DNA of 64,000 bases from Chlorobium sp. (GTDB lineage Bacteria > Bacteroidota > Chlorobiia > Chlorobiales > Chlorobiaceae): positions 105,598 through 169,597 of the forward strand of contig SZXX01000044.1 in NCBI GenBank assembly GCA_005843825.1. Direction: 5' to 3'. The translations under genes and the position numbers were made by a program. Under the pieces are notes generated by a model. The model saw nothing but the letters and a program-made list of their open reading frames with translations, was not told the origin of the DNA and searched no databases. How positions within the stretch are numbered: position 1 is the stretch's first letter; every line of letters begins with the position of its first letter. Shown here piece by piece: positions 8,977 to 18,270 of this stretch.

Positions 8977-10500
8977 ATGAATAAAAAAGCAGTTGTTCCG
9001 ATAGATTTTAATACGGACATCGATTTCAGTAAAGAAAGTCGCGTACCTCCCTATTCAACTGATATTGAGCAGGAGGTACTGGCCTGTATTCTCCTTGAAG
9101 ACGACCCTATTGAACAGGTTATCCAGATATTCGGTGATAACGGCGAAGATGTATTTTATGAACGACGCCACCAGATCATCTTCAAGGCAATGATGCAGCT
9201 TTATAATAAACGGCAGGCGATCGATATTATCACCGTCAGTGAAGAGTTGCTGAAAATGAATGAGCTGGAACCTGTAGGAGGCAGGCACTACCTGGCGGAA
9301 CTTTCCGGGAAAGTTATCAGCGCGGCCAATATTGAGTACTATGCACGTCTGGCAAAAGAAAAGTTTCTCTACCGACGGATGATCTCGATATCGGCTAAAA
9401 TCTCCGGTGCCGCCTACAGCTCGTCGATGGATATTTTTGATCTGGTTGAACATGCCTCACAGCAGTTTTTCAACATTTCGCAGGCTGGCATTAAAAAGAA
9501 AGCCTCTTTAATAAAAGAGCTTGTGAAAAATGGTATCCGGATGCTTGAGAGCCTCAGGGCTTCGCAATCATCTGTTACCGGCGTCGGGTCTGGTTTTTCT
9601 GAGATGGATCAGCTTACCGCCGGGTTTCAGCCTTCTGATATGATTATTATCGCAGCAAGACCATCTGCCGGTAAAACAGCATTGGCGCTGGCATTAGCCC
9701 GTAATGCGGCTGTGGACTTCGATACCCCTGTGCTTTTTTTCAGCCTTGAAATGGCTGAGGTGCAGCTGGCTATAAGGCTTATGTGCGCTGAGGCTTATGT
9801 TGAATCACAACTGGTCAGAACCGGACGCATAACGCCGGAAATGATGGGCAGGATCATCAACAGCATGGATAAGCTTAATGATGCGAAGCTTTTTATTGAC
9901 GATACTCCCGGCATTTCCATTATGGAACTTGCCGCCAAAACCCGACGGATGAAGCAGGAGCATAATATCGGCATGGTGGTTGTCGATTATCTTCAGCTGG
10001 TCACTCCTGTACGGGACGGCAGAACAAATCGTGAACAGGAAATCGCCCAGATATCGCGCTCACTCAAAGCACTTGCCAAGGAACTGAATATTCCTGTCAT
10101 CGCCCTTGCACAGCTTAACCGTTCGGTTGAGCAGCGTTCGGGTGACCGGAGACCCCAGCTCAGCGATCTCAGGGAGTCTGGCTCTATTGAACAGGATGCG
10201 GATGTGGTTATGTTTCTTTCAAGGCCGGAAATGTATGGCAAAACCACTTTTGAAGACGGTTCGTCAACAAAAGATGTTGTTGAAATTGTCATCGGGAAAC
10301 AGCGAAACGGTCCAATTGGTGATATACGCCTGTTATTCCTGAAAAACTATGGACGGTTTCAGTCTACGGCCAATAGCTACATATCCAGTGGTGAGGGGTC
10401 AGGAGATCCTCATGAACAGAACCATTATAGTCCTTCATTGCCTGAACAGGAACAAGCAAAAGCGGGCGCATTTATTACCGATGATGACGCACCTTTTTAA
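8977..10500 (+). CDS. dnaB: Replicative DNA helicase
   Basis: A 507-residue hexameric replicative helicase. The N-terminal DnaB domain starts at about residue 25 (PPYSTDIEQEVLACILLED) and the RecA-like C-terminal domain carries Walker A (ARPSAGKTALALAL, about 228-241), Walker B (MVVVDYLQLV, about 331-340) and the QLNRSVEQR and DLRESGSIEQDADVV blocks. No intein insertion is present; length is slightly above the common 450-470 because of an N-terminal extension of about 20 residues and a polar C-terminal tail ending in DDDAPF. It is followed after nine bases by ptsI. Confidence 0.97.
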   Translation: MNKKAVVPIDFNTDIDFSKESRVPPYSTDIEQEVLACILLEDDPIEQVIQIFGDNGEDVFYERRHQIIFKAMMQLYNKRQAIDIITVSEELLKMNELEPVGGRHYLAELSGKVISAANIEYYARLAKEKFLYRRMISISAKISGAAYSSSMDIFDLVEHASQQFFNISQAGIKKKASLIKELVKNGIRMLESLRASQSSVTGVGSGFSEMDQLTAGFQPSDMIIIAARPSAGKTALALALARNAAVDFDTPVLFFSLEMAEVQLAIRLMCAEAYVESQLVRTGRITPEMMGRIINSMDKLNDAKLFIDDTPGISIMELAAKTRRMKQEHNIGMVVVDYLQLVTPVRDGRTNREQEIAQISRSLKALAKELNIPVIALAQLNRSVEQRSGDRRPQLSDLRESGSIEQDADVVMFLSRPEMYGKTTFEDGSSTKDVVEIVIGKQRNGPIGDIRLLFLKNYGRFQSTANSYISSGEGSGDPHEQNHYSPSLPEQEQAKAGAFITDDDAPF

Positions 10501-10509
10501 CCCCCCATT

Positions 10510-12297
10510 ATGCAACAAAAAAAAGACCCATTGACCTCAACGCGCAGGATGGTAATGCCTCAGGAACCTGCCGAAAAGCATCCTGAAGAAAGCTATACAG
10601 GAATCGGTGCATCAAGAGGTATCGCAATCGGAGAGTGCTATGTGTTCATAAAAGAGATTGGAATTCATGAAGCCAGAGAGCTGAATGAGAAAAATATATC
10701 CGAAGAGATCCAAAGGTTTCTCACTGCCCTCGAGCGGTCTGAAAAGGAACTTCAAAAAATTGAACGGGTTACCATTAGAAAACTTGGCAAGGGCTATTCT
10801 GATTTGTTTCAGGCCCAGATCATGATGCTTCACGATTCAGTGCTTATTGATGCCATTAGCGACCGTATCCGATCGGAACGTAGATCTGCTCACTTTGTGA
10901 TTGAAGAAGAGTTCGATCACTATCTTGAAAATTTTATTAACTCCGATGATCAGATATTTCAGGAGCGGGCAGATGATCTGCACGATATCAAAAACCGCAT
11001 TATCAGAAATCTAAACGTCAGGAAACTGCACTCATGGATACCTGAAGGGGTCATAGTTGTTGCCGATAAACTTTCTCCTGCTGATATAATTCTTTTGAGC
11101 CGCAGCAACATCAAGGGGTTTGCAACCGATTCAGGGGGAAGTACTTCTCATATTTCCCTGATATGCAAGTCTCTCAACATTCCTATCGTTGTCGGACTCG
11201 GCAACTTCTCACAAAAGATCACAACCGGTATGCAGCTTATCCTGGACGCTAGAGCCGGTACCGTCATCATAAATCCTGAGAAAAAAACTATTGCACGGTA
11301 TATCGGTAAAAATGAGGCTGATAAAAAAAATGAAGCCGATACATCCCTGACAGCCATGCTTCCGGCTACTACAAAATGCGGCATAAGAATCACCTTTTAT
11401 GCCAATGTTGACTTCAAAGAAGAACTGCAAGCCATAAGCTCTGCAGGTGCTGAAGGTGTAGGCCTGTTCAGAAGTGAAAACCTCTTTACCAACGGAAATA
11501 CAGTGCCAAAAGAGTCGGAACAGTTTTCCTATTATCATGAAATGGCTGAAATGATCTCCCCAATGCCTCTGGATATCCGTCTGTTTGATATTGGAGGGGA
11601 CAAACTGATATACTCTCCGGTCAAGGAGGAAAACCCCAACCTGGGATGGAGGGGAATAAGAATCCTGATTGATCTGCCCGACATTCTTGATAATCAGGTC
11701 AGGGCTGTAATACGATCAAATACACATGGAAACCTGGCGATCCTGATTCCTATGATCATATCCCTCGATGAGATCCGCCATGTCCGGAAAGTCGTCGACA
11801 AGCACTACTCGGAATTGACAAAAGAGGGGAACTGGCAGATTGAAAAACCGGGAGTCGGTGCTATGATTGAGGTACCGGCAGCGGTGGAACTTATTGAAGA
11901 GATCACAACATGTGCTGATTTTATAAGCATAGGCACCAATGACCTCACGCAGTACACTCTTGCCGTTGACAGAAACAATGTCATTGTTCAGGATCTTTTC
12001 GAAACATTCCATCCTGCAATTATCCGGCAACTTCACAGGGTTATCAAAACTGCCAATAAAAACCACTGCAAAGTAACGATATGCGGGAATATGGGTTCAG
12101 ATCCGCTTGCACTGCCATTTCTTTTAGGATGCGGACTGAGACGGTTCAGCGTAGTCAGCTCGGATATCCCGAAACTCAAGTCACTGGTATCGTGCTTCTC
12201 AATTGCCGAAACTGGAGCACTTGCAGAGGAGTGCCTGAAACTCGATACTCCGGCAAAGATCAAAGCCTGCCTGGAAGCCTTCCAGGCAGCTCATTGA
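10510..12297 (+). CDS. ptsI: Phosphoenolpyruvate-protein phosphotransferase (PTS enzyme I)
   Basis: A 595-residue enzyme I, which phosphorylates HPr using phosphoenolpyruvate. The phosphohistidine is His214 in GGSTSHISLICKSLNIP. The PEP-binding barrel motifs follow: EGVGLFRSENLF (about 318-329), FDIGGDK, EVPAAVELIEE, the signature DFISIGTNDLTQYTLAVDR (about 474-492) and CGNMGSDP with the catalytic cysteine. It has about 30 extra residues before the usual start (YTGIGASRGIAIG), so an internal start is possible. Green sulfur bacteria are obligate autotrophs; sugar uptake by PTS is not expected, so a regulatory phosphorelay is more likely. No HPr or EIIA is in the window. Confidence 0.93.
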   Translation: MQQKKDPLTSTRRMVMPQEPAEKHPEESYTGIGASRGIAIGECYVFIKEIGIHEARELNEKNISEEIQRFLTALERSEKELQKIERVTIRKLGKGYSDLFQAQIMMLHDSVLIDAISDRIRSERRSAHFVIEEEFDHYLENFINSDDQIFQERADDLHDIKNRIIRNLNVRKLHSWIPEGVIVVADKLSPADIILLSRSNIKGFATDSGGSTSHISLICKSLNIPIVVGLGNFSQKITTGMQLILDARAGTVIINPEKKTIARYIGKNEADKKNEADTSLTAMLPATTKCGIRITFYANVDFKEELQAISSAGAEGVGLFRSENLFTNGNTVPKESEQFSYYHEMAEMISPMPLDIRLFDIGGDKLIYSPVKEENPNLGWRGIRILIDLPDILDNQVRAVIRSNTHGNLAILIPMIISLDEIRHVRKVVDKHYSELTKEGNWQIEKPGVGAMIEVPAAVELIEEITTCADFISIGTNDLTQYTLAVDRNNVIVQDLFETFHPAIIRQLHRVIKTANKNHCKVTICGNMGSDPLALPFLLGCGLRRFSVVSSDIPKLKSLVSCFSIAETGALAEECLKLDTPAKIKACLEAFQAAH

Positions 12298-12319
12298 TAA
12301 AAAAAATTGAACGAATGTT

Positions 12320-14425
12320 TCAGGGACGCAAGTCCTCAATTTTCGCATTCTTGCGTACTGAAGCAAAATATTCGGCAAACAACTGTTCCTGCTTTGCCCG
12401 GAGCAGTTGCGGTGCCACACCGGCATTTTCCACCTTGAGGTCAAGCCCTGCAGGAAGCGTTTTCTTGCCAACCACAACAAGGGCATAACCATCTGATGTT
12501 TTCACAGGCAGAGAGAGCTTGCCTGCATCAAGCCCCGACATCGCCTCAACCAGCGGCTTGTCCACAGCATATCCAGGTATAAATCCATCGCTCCAGCGAA
12601 TCTCGTCAGCAGTAACAACATGCAGAGCAGTATTCTGTGCGGCAATTTTTTCCAGGGTCTGCCCAGGCACTTTTGCCATGACCGCAAGTTTTTTCTCCAC
12701 AGCAGCACCTTTCTTTTCCCTTACCAGTTCAGCATTAATCCTTGATTTCAGTTCCTTGTCGAGGAGATGATAACCGGTATCATTTTTACCGGTCAGACGC
12801 ATAACAAAAAAACCTTTTTCAGTTTCAAGAACATCCGACAGGTCCCCTTCGCTGGCCTTGAAAGCAAATGCTGTAACTTTTTCATTGTAACCAATCGGAG
12901 CAACAGGCATATGTTTTCCGAACTCGGCTGTCTTGTTGACCGTCAGCCTTGAACTGGCAGCGCTCTTGTCGAAACCTTTCTCTTTGGCATTGATCTGAAA
13001 AGCCATGGCAAGCCGGCGCCCACTGTCTATCGTCTCTGTTGAAGGCCTGATCTTTCTTACAATTTCGGAACAGACCAGGGTGGTCTGGTCAAAACCGGTA
13101 ACCTTGATGATATGGAGGCCAAACTGTGTCTGCACAGGGCCAACAATCGCACCTGGACGGGCATTGAAAACAGCTGCAGAAAATTCAGGCACCATACGAT
13201 CTTTGCTGAACCATCCCACATCGCCTCCATTGACGGCACTTGCCGTATCGGCGGAATATTTTTTTGCCAGCTCTTCAAAAGGAACACCAGCCTGAAGCTG
13301 CTTGGAAATAAGCATGGTGAGCTCGCGAACTTTCTGAACATCTTCGCGGCTTGCAGGATTGAATCGTAAAAGGATGTGAGATGCCCTGGCAATTGGCTGG
13401 GCCGATGAGGAAACCTGCTTGACCTTTATGACGCGGTATTCACCACGATCAGCTATCGGACCGATGACCGTTCCCGGCTTTAGATTTGCTGAACTGAAAA
13501 CACTCTCCCCGGCGGAAGGTGAAAAATCTGCACGGCTATAGGTAACGTTGATGCCTGTCGGACGGTCGCTCTGTACCTTCACATAATCAGCATCGTTGAC
13601 TGGCCCGGCAAACTCAGTCCGGATTGTTTCAAGCTCTTTGCGAACAGCAAGACTGTCTTTTGATGAAGGAGTAAGCGGGAAAAAGACAAAATCGGCTTTT
13701 CTTGAAGAAACCTGTTTAAACTGCTCTTTATGATCGTCAAAATATTTTTTTATTTCTTCTTCCTTCACTGGAAAACTGCTGTCAGTTCCGGCAAAACTTA
13801 AAGGAACCGGGATAAAAGAAGCTGAAAAGCGCGAAAACTGCCTGCCGACTATATCACTTATCTCCCGGTCAGTAACATGATCAAGGGTTTGAAGAGCCCT
13901 GATCAGTTTGTTGATTTTAAGCTCCCGGCGGACAATTTGTTCAACCTGCAGCCACAACTGCTTATTTTGCGGATCACGACGGGCACTCTCCAATTTTTTG
14001 CGATCGACTGCTCCGGTGGCGGGATCACTGAAATTCTGGCGAATAACCAAAGGAGGGTTAGGGCTGTCGAGTGCTTCAACAACTTCCTGGTCTTGAAGTC
14101 CAATTCCGAATTTCACAAACTGCTCTTCAAGCAGGGTCTGGTCCACAATGGTATTCCATGCCTGTTCCTGAAGCCCGAGTTCGGTTTCAGATGTAAGTTC
14201 GGCACCAGGATTACTTCTTCGGTAATTCTCGGTGTACTCTTTGTATACCTCATCGTACTGAGCAAACGGAATAGACTTTCCATTGATTTTTCCTGCCTGA
14301 TTTGTCTTGCCGGTAAATCCGGAAAAATTCATTCCCCACTCAAAAACAATCAGCGCAAGAAATGCCGCCAGGAGGGTATACAATATAATATGAGTCTTAT
14401 CCCGCAAGCTGGACATTACAGCCAT
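12320..14425 (-). CDS. PpiD/SurA-like peptidylprolyl isomerase, membrane anchored
   Basis: A 701-residue periplasmic foldase. One N-terminal transmembrane segment (about residues 12-30, IILYTLLAAFLALIVFEWG) anchors it. A SurA_N-like chaperone region follows (KINGKSIPFAQYDEVYKEY at about 46-64), then a parvulin PpiC rotamase domain at about residues 343-440 with ARASHILLRF, FEELAKKYSAD and GGDVGWFSKDRMVPEF, and a second degenerate rotamase-like or SurA-like C-terminal region. Topology and order match PpiD. It converges with ptsI and is the distal gene of a two-gene unit with pcm (25-base gap). Confidence 0.9.
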   Translation of the reverse strand: MAVMSSLRDKTHIILYTLLAAFLALIVFEWGMNFSGFTGKTNQAGKINGKSIPFAQYDEVYKEYTENYRRSNPGAELTSETELGLQEQAWNTIVDQTLLEEQFVKFGIGLQDQEVVEALDSPNPPLVIRQNFSDPATGAVDRKKLESARRDPQNKQLWLQVEQIVRRELKINKLIRALQTLDHVTDREISDIVGRQFSRFSASFIPVPLSFAGTDSSFPVKEEEIKKYFDDHKEQFKQVSSRKADFVFFPLTPSSKDSLAVRKELETIRTEFAGPVNDADYVKVQSDRPTGINVTYSRADFSPSAGESVFSSANLKPGTVIGPIADRGEYRVIKVKQVSSSAQPIARASHILLRFNPASREDVQKVRELTMLISKQLQAGVPFEELAKKYSADTASAVNGGDVGWFSKDRMVPEFSAAVFNARPGAIVGPVQTQFGLHIIKVTGFDQTTLVCSEIVRKIRPSTETIDSGRRLAMAFQINAKEKGFDKSAASSRLTVNKTAEFGKHMPVAPIGYNEKVTAFAFKASEGDLSDVLETEKGFFVMRLTGKNDTGYHLLDKELKSRINAELVREKKGAAVEKKLAVMAKVPGQTLEKIAAQNTALHVVTADEIRWSDGFIPGYAVDKPLVEAMSGLDAGKLSLPVKTSDGYALVVVGKKTLPAGLDLKVENAGVAPQLLRAKQEQLFAEYFASVRKNAKIEDLRP

Positions 14426-14450
14426 AAATCATCCCTTCGTTAATATGTTG

Positions 14451-15113
14451 TTAAAAAACAGTGTCATGCCACCCTTCCTTACCGAGCAGCGGCACAAAAG
14501 AAAACTGCTGAAATACCTCTTTCCTGAATTCATTGCCCGATCTGCTGATAACAGTCATCTGCTGTGAACAGGAGTCACCAATTGGAAGAACCATACAGCC
14601 GTCCGGGGCAAGCTGCTCCAAAAGCGACTCCGGCTCCTTTGGAGCTCCAGCAGTTATCATCATACCATCAAAAGGCGCCTCATCCATCCATCCCAGACTC
14701 CCGTCTCCACATCGACAGGCAATATGCAATCCAAGCTTTGTGAATAGTGCCCCGGTCCTTTCATAAAGCTCTACAACCCTTTCCATAGTAAAAACAGAAT
14801 AACCAAGAACATCAAGAATTGCTGCCTGATAACCTGATCCTGTACCAATTTCAAGCACTTTTCCCGAAGAACAACGTTCAACAAGCAAGGTAGTCATATA
14901 GGCTACCGTGTAGGGCTGGGAGATGGTCTGACCAAACCCTATGGGATAGGCACCATCGTTGTATGCCAGCTCCAAGGCTGCAGCATCAAAAAAAAGATGG
15001 CGAGGAACCTCAAGAAAAGCATCAAGCACGCGCCGGTCTGCAATACCGTACCGTTTCAACATTTCAACCATCTCCCTTCGCCTGAGCTCCAGAAGCTGTT
15101 CCGGTTTTTTCAT
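14451..15113 (-). CDS. pcm: Protein-L-isoaspartate O-methyltransferase
   Basis: A 220-residue SAM-dependent methyltransferase that repairs isoaspartyl residues. The family start MKKPEQLLELRRREMVEML and the signature QTISQPYTVAYMT are present, as is the SAM motif VLEIGTGSGYQAAIL (about residues 85-99). The C-terminal LPIGDS block is normal. I chose the ATG at 15113, which has AGGG about nine bases upstream and matches the family start; a GTG 14 codons further upstream (15155) also keeps the frame but has no visible ribosome site. It lies upstream of the foldase gene on the same strand, so both may act in periplasmic or cell protein quality control. Confidence 0.92.
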   Translation of the reverse strand: MKKPEQLLELRRREMVEMLKRYGIADRRVLDAFLEVPRHLFFDAAALELAYNDGAYPIGFGQTISQPYTVAYMTTLLVERCSSGKVLEIGTGSGYQAAILDVLGYSVFTMERVVELYERTGALFTKLGLHIACRCGDGSLGWMDEAPFDGMMITAGAPKEPESLLEQLAPDGCMVLPIGDSCSQQMTVISRSGNEFRKEVFQQFSFVPLLGKEGWHDTVF

Positions 15114-15243
15114 CGATAGCACACCCTTTGTGCTGTTACCAATCGAAAACTTCACCGCAATAAGTATCTTTCCAACAACCAGGAGAGTGTTTGCCGTTCC
15201 CCCTCCGGACCCGATAATATTGCATCAAAAACAACAAAAAACA

Positions 15244-15825
15244 ATGTCTGGTTCACAGTTTACCATTTTTGGCAGTAAATACACTATGGGCTCCTATATC
15301 CTTTTCATCAGGATTTCAAGCTCTTTTCAGCTTGCATTCGGCAGGTTTCAGCAATCCAGACTCTTTTCAATTCCTGAAGGGAACTATCTCTACATCGGCT
15401 CAGCACTTGGCAGAACAGGAGATCCTCTTGCAAAGCGACTTATCCGCCATGCGTCACGTACCAGTGGTGGGCAGCCTCATAACATCCAGGCCCCGGTAAT
15501 AAAACTTTTTTCCAACAATGATGCTGCACGAAACTGCGCTTTCAGCGCTACAAAAAAAAAGCTTCACTGGCATATCGATTATCTTCTTGAACATAGGGAG
15601 GCAGAAATAACCCATATCGTCATCTTGCGACATCCCGAAAAAATGGAGCACCATCTTTCGGAGTTCCTTGCATCACTACCGGAGAGCTCTCTCGTTGCTC
15701 AGCGCCTTGGCGCACAGGATACCCGCAACAGCAGCCACATCCTCCGAATTACCGATCAGCAAAGAATTCTAGAACAGCTTGAGCAATACATTCCGGTATT
15801 GACCGCAACGCATGAAGAACAATAG
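15244..15825 (+). CDS. DUF123 (GIY-YIG-like) domain protein
   Basis: About 193 residues, with a DUF123 domain, a group related to GIY-YIG nucleases and best known in archaea and thermophiles. Seen in sequence: GSYILFIRIS (central strand), IPEGNYLYIGSALGRTG (the GIY-YIG-like core), LAKRLIRHASR and KLHWHIDYLL, which are the family hallmarks. Biochemical role is unknown. The reading frame extends further upstream, over the pcm start region on the other strand, but the domain begins near MGSYIL at 15286, so the real start is 15244 or 15286; neither has a strong ribosome site. Its stop is two bases from the ftsY stop (convergent). Confidence 0.8.
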   Translation: MSGSQFTIFGSKYTMGSYILFIRISSSFQLAFGRFQQSRLFSIPEGNYLYIGSALGRTGDPLAKRLIRHASRTSGGQPHNIQAPVIKLFSNNDAARNCAFSATKKKLHWHIDYLLEHREAEITHIVILRHPEKMEHHLSEFLASLPESSLVAQRLGAQDTRNSSHILRITDQQRILEQLEQYIPVLTATHEEQ

Positions 15826-15827
15826 AC

Positions 15828-16772
15828 CTATCGTCCAAGAAGTGCTTCCACAAACTCAGCTCTGTCAAAAAGCTGCAGATCATCTATTTTTTCGCCGACA
15901 CCGATATACTTGACTGGTAAATTAAGCTCACGTGAAATGGAGAGCACAATCCCTCCTTTGGCAGTTCCGTCAAGTTTGGTAACAACAAGTCCGGTAACCT
16001 TGACAAACCGGGTAAATTCCCTGGCCTGAAGCACTGCATTCTGACCGGTAGTGCCATCAAGAACAAGCAGCACTTCATGGGGAGCTTCGGGAATCTTTTT
16101 GGTAGCCACCCGCATGATCTTGGCAAGCTCCTCCATCAGGTGGCTTTTGTTGTGCAGACGGCCGGCAGTATCGATAAGCACCACATCTGCATTTCTTGAT
16201 ACGGCAGCACTGACAGCATCGTAGACCACAGATGCCGGATCAGCACCCTGACCCTGACCGATAAGCGGCACACCTGCCCTGTCAGCCCATATTTTCAACT
16301 GTTCATAGGCCGCAGCCCTGAAGGTATCGGCCGCAGCTATAATTACTTTTTTCCCGGCTTTTTCGTAGTTATGAGCGAGCTTGGCAACGCTGGTGGTTTT
16401 GCCTGCGCCATTCACTCCAACAATTAAAATCACATAGGGTTTTGCTGGAAGCACTGCCTCAAAATCAAGAGGATGCGCCTCTCCTGTTTCACTGAGCATC
16501 TGCTGAATCTCCTCCATCAGCATGCCGTTCAGCTCCTCTTCCGACCGGTAGGTCTCCTTTTTTGCCCGCTCAGTTATTGCATCCACAATCCCTAGCGTGG
16601 TTTCAACACCGACATCGGCTGCGACAAGAATGGTTTCAAGTTCTTCAAGAAACTCGTCGTCTATCTCACTCTTTCCCTGCGTTATTACGGAAAGTTTTTC
16701 CCGAAGCGTATCCCGGGTTTTTCCGAGTCCTTCCTTAAGCCTTGATAATTTGAACTTGTCAAAAAAACCCAT
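15828..16772 (-). CDS. ftsY: Signal recognition particle receptor FtsY
   Basis: A 314-residue SRP GTPase that docks ribosome-SRP complexes at the membrane. The short N-terminal region (residues 1-25) lacks the acidic A domain of E. coli FtsY and resembles the minimal form. The NG domain shows G1 GVNGAGKTTSVAKLAH (about 118-133), G2/G3 AADTFRAAAYEQL and DTAGRLHNKSHL, and G4/G5 VVTKLDGTAKGG (about 260-271). The end, IDDLQLFDRAEFVEALLG, is characteristic. It is divergent from thiL, with about 110 bases between the starts. Confidence 0.96.
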   Translation of the reverse strand: MGFFDKFKLSRLKEGLGKTRDTLREKLSVITQGKSEIDDEFLEELETILVAADVGVETTLGIVDAITERAKKETYRSEEELNGMLMEEIQQMLSETGEAHPLDFEAVLPAKPYVILIVGVNGAGKTTSVAKLAHNYEKAGKKVIIAAADTFRAAAYEQLKIWADRAGVPLIGQGQGADPASVVYDAVSAAVSRNADVVLIDTAGRLHNKSHLMEELAKIMRVATKKIPEAPHEVLLVLDGTTGQNAVLQAREFTRFVKVTGLVVTKLDGTAKGGIVLSISRELNLPVKYIGVGEKIDDLQLFDRAEFVEALLGR

Positions 16773-16884
16773 AAAAAGGAGATATTACCATCTGGTTATT
16801 GAAATATGGAAAACCCGTCAGCGTGACACTCATAGAGACGCACGCAAAGAATCGTTCAGGGTGGAATTTAATTTACGCAAAATT

Positions 16885-17952
16885 ATGGCATATAGAGCTA
16901 TCTCAGGAATCGGTGAATTCGGACTGATCGACAAAATCGCTGCTCTGGCAGAACCAACCCTCCATACTGTCCAGAACCTGATAACAGGAATCGGGGATGA
17001 CTGTGCTGTCTATCAGCCTTCCGCAGGGCTTTTGCAGGTAGCAACAACCGATATGCTTGTCGAGCAGGTACACTTCGATCTCTTGACAACACCCCTGAAA
17101 CTGCTTGGAAGCAAATCGATCAGTGTCAATGTCTCTGATATCTGCGCCATGAATGCCCTCCCGCGCTACGCACTTATCTCGATTGCCGTCCCGGCATCCT
17201 TTTCAGTTGAAATGATTGAAGCACTTTACGAGGGGATGGCCTATGCTGCAACGGAATACGGGGTGGCTATCGCTGGAGGAGATACCTCTTCATCCCGTTC
17301 GGGACTTGTCATTTCAGTCTCCATGATCGGTGAGGTTTCTGCTGAGCAGCTAACCCATCGAAGTGGCGCCAAACCTGGAGAACTTATCTGTGTTTCCGGC
17401 ACTTTGGGCGGCTCCGCTGCAGGGCTCAAACTGCTGATGCGTGAAAAGGAGATCATGCTGGAACATATCGAAAACAATGAGCCCTATAATAAAAGTACAA
17501 TGGCTGACCTTAAAGAGTACAGTAATGCCTTCCAAAACCATTTATCACCTATAGCACGCCTCGATATCGTAAGGTTATTACACTCGAAAAATATTCGTCC
17601 CTCTTCGATGATCGATATTTCCGACGGGCTCAGTTCAGACCTCCAGCATATCTGCCGCAGTTCAAATACCGGAGCCCTGGTTCACGAAGGCCGTATTCCT
17701 ATCCATCCGGGCACTCGCCGCATTGCCGAAGAACTTCAGGATGATGCTCTTACCTGGGCTTTGACGGGTGGTGAAGACTATCAGCTGCTGTTTACGATTT
17801 CGAAAAAGGAGTATGAGGCAATTGCCGATAATAAGGATATAGCAGTCATCGGGGAAACAACCGATAAGGAAGAAGGGCTGCTCTTGAGCGATATTTATGG
17901 TATGACCATTGATCTCAGAACAGTTAAGGGATTTGATCATTTCAGCTCCTGA
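16885..17952 (+). CDS. thiL: Thiamine-monophosphate kinase
   Basis: A 355-residue PurM/AIR synthetase-like kinase that converts thiamine phosphate to thiamine diphosphate. The expected motifs are GEFGLIDKIA near the start, ITGIGDDCAVYQPS (about 32-45), TTDMLVEQVHFDL, KSISVNVSDICAMNALPRYAL, GGDTSSSRSGLVISVSMIGE and, late, MIDISDGLSSDLQHIC and ALTGGEDYQLLFT. The frame is open further upstream across the ftsY leader, but the ATG at 16885 gives the family N-terminus. No TPP riboswitch was seen in the leader. Confidence 0.95.
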   Translation: MAYRAISGIGEFGLIDKIAALAEPTLHTVQNLITGIGDDCAVYQPSAGLLQVATTDMLVEQVHFDLLTTPLKLLGSKSISVNVSDICAMNALPRYALISIAVPASFSVEMIEALYEGMAYAATEYGVAIAGGDTSSSRSGLVISVSMIGEVSAEQLTHRSGAKPGELICVSGTLGGSAAGLKLLMREKEIMLEHIENNEPYNKSTMADLKEYSNAFQNHLSPIARLDIVRLLHSKNIRPSSMIDISDGLSSDLQHICRSSNTGALVHEGRIPIHPGTRRIAEELQDDALTWALTGGEDYQLLFTISKKEYEAIADNKDIAVIGETTDKEEGLLLSDIYGMTIDLRTVKGFDHFSS

Positions 17953-18054
17953 CCCTTTACATCATAGGGAAAAAAGGGTTGAGCAACTACCATTTATTTT
18001 TTGGGAAACACTTTGAAGATAGTAAATTGCTCGTCCTGTCTTATCTGATAGCAG

Positions 18055-18143
18055 GCCGAAGTGGCGGAACTGGTAGACGCCCAGGACTTAAAATCCTGTG
18101 TTCAGCAATGGACGTACGGGTTCGATTCCCGTCTTCGGCACCA
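18055..18143 (+). tRNA. tRNA-Leu (anticodon TAA)
   Basis: The acceptor stem pairs GCCGAAG with CTTCGGC. The anticodon arm CAGGA/TCCTG holds the loop CTTAAAA with anticodon TAA. A long variable arm (class II tRNA) precedes the T arm with GGTTCGATTCC. Discriminator A and a genome-encoded CCA end the gene, unlike the other two tRNAs in the window. Confidence 0.97.
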
Positions 18144-18207
18144 CTTCTTGTTTTCTCCTTTTCATTTTCCTTCGATATTGCTTTTTCGATCTTGGTTTTG
18201 TAATGTT

Positions 18208-18237
18208 CATGTTAAAGCAATCTCTTGCTTTAACATG
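18208..18237. repeat. Perfect 13-bp inverted repeat
   Basis: Arms CATGTTAAAGCAA (18208-18220) and TTGCTTTAACATG (18225-18237) are perfectly complementary and enclose the loop TCTC. It lies between the tRNA-Leu and the DUF4160 gene, about 34 bases before that start. It could be a terminator without a T-run, an operator for the small gene pair, or a mobile-element scar; the sequence does not decide. Confidence 0.7.
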
Positions 18238-18270
18238 ACACCGTAGCCATTTCAACTATTAAAGTCTATT

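Noticed and set aside
12267..12291. Hairpin CTGCCTGGAAG / TTCCAGGCAG near the ptsI end
   Set aside because: It lies inside the coding end of ptsI and is followed by an A-run, not a T-run, on the + strand, so it is not a convincing terminator.
14959..15243. N-terminal extension of the DUF123 protein
   Set aside because: It is antisense to the pcm start, has low-complexity Ser/Arg-rich composition and no domain match.
16597..16884. Long N-terminal extension of thiL
   Set aside because: This part overlaps the ftsY start on the other strand, has no family similarity, and the ATG at 16885 gives the normal ThiL start.
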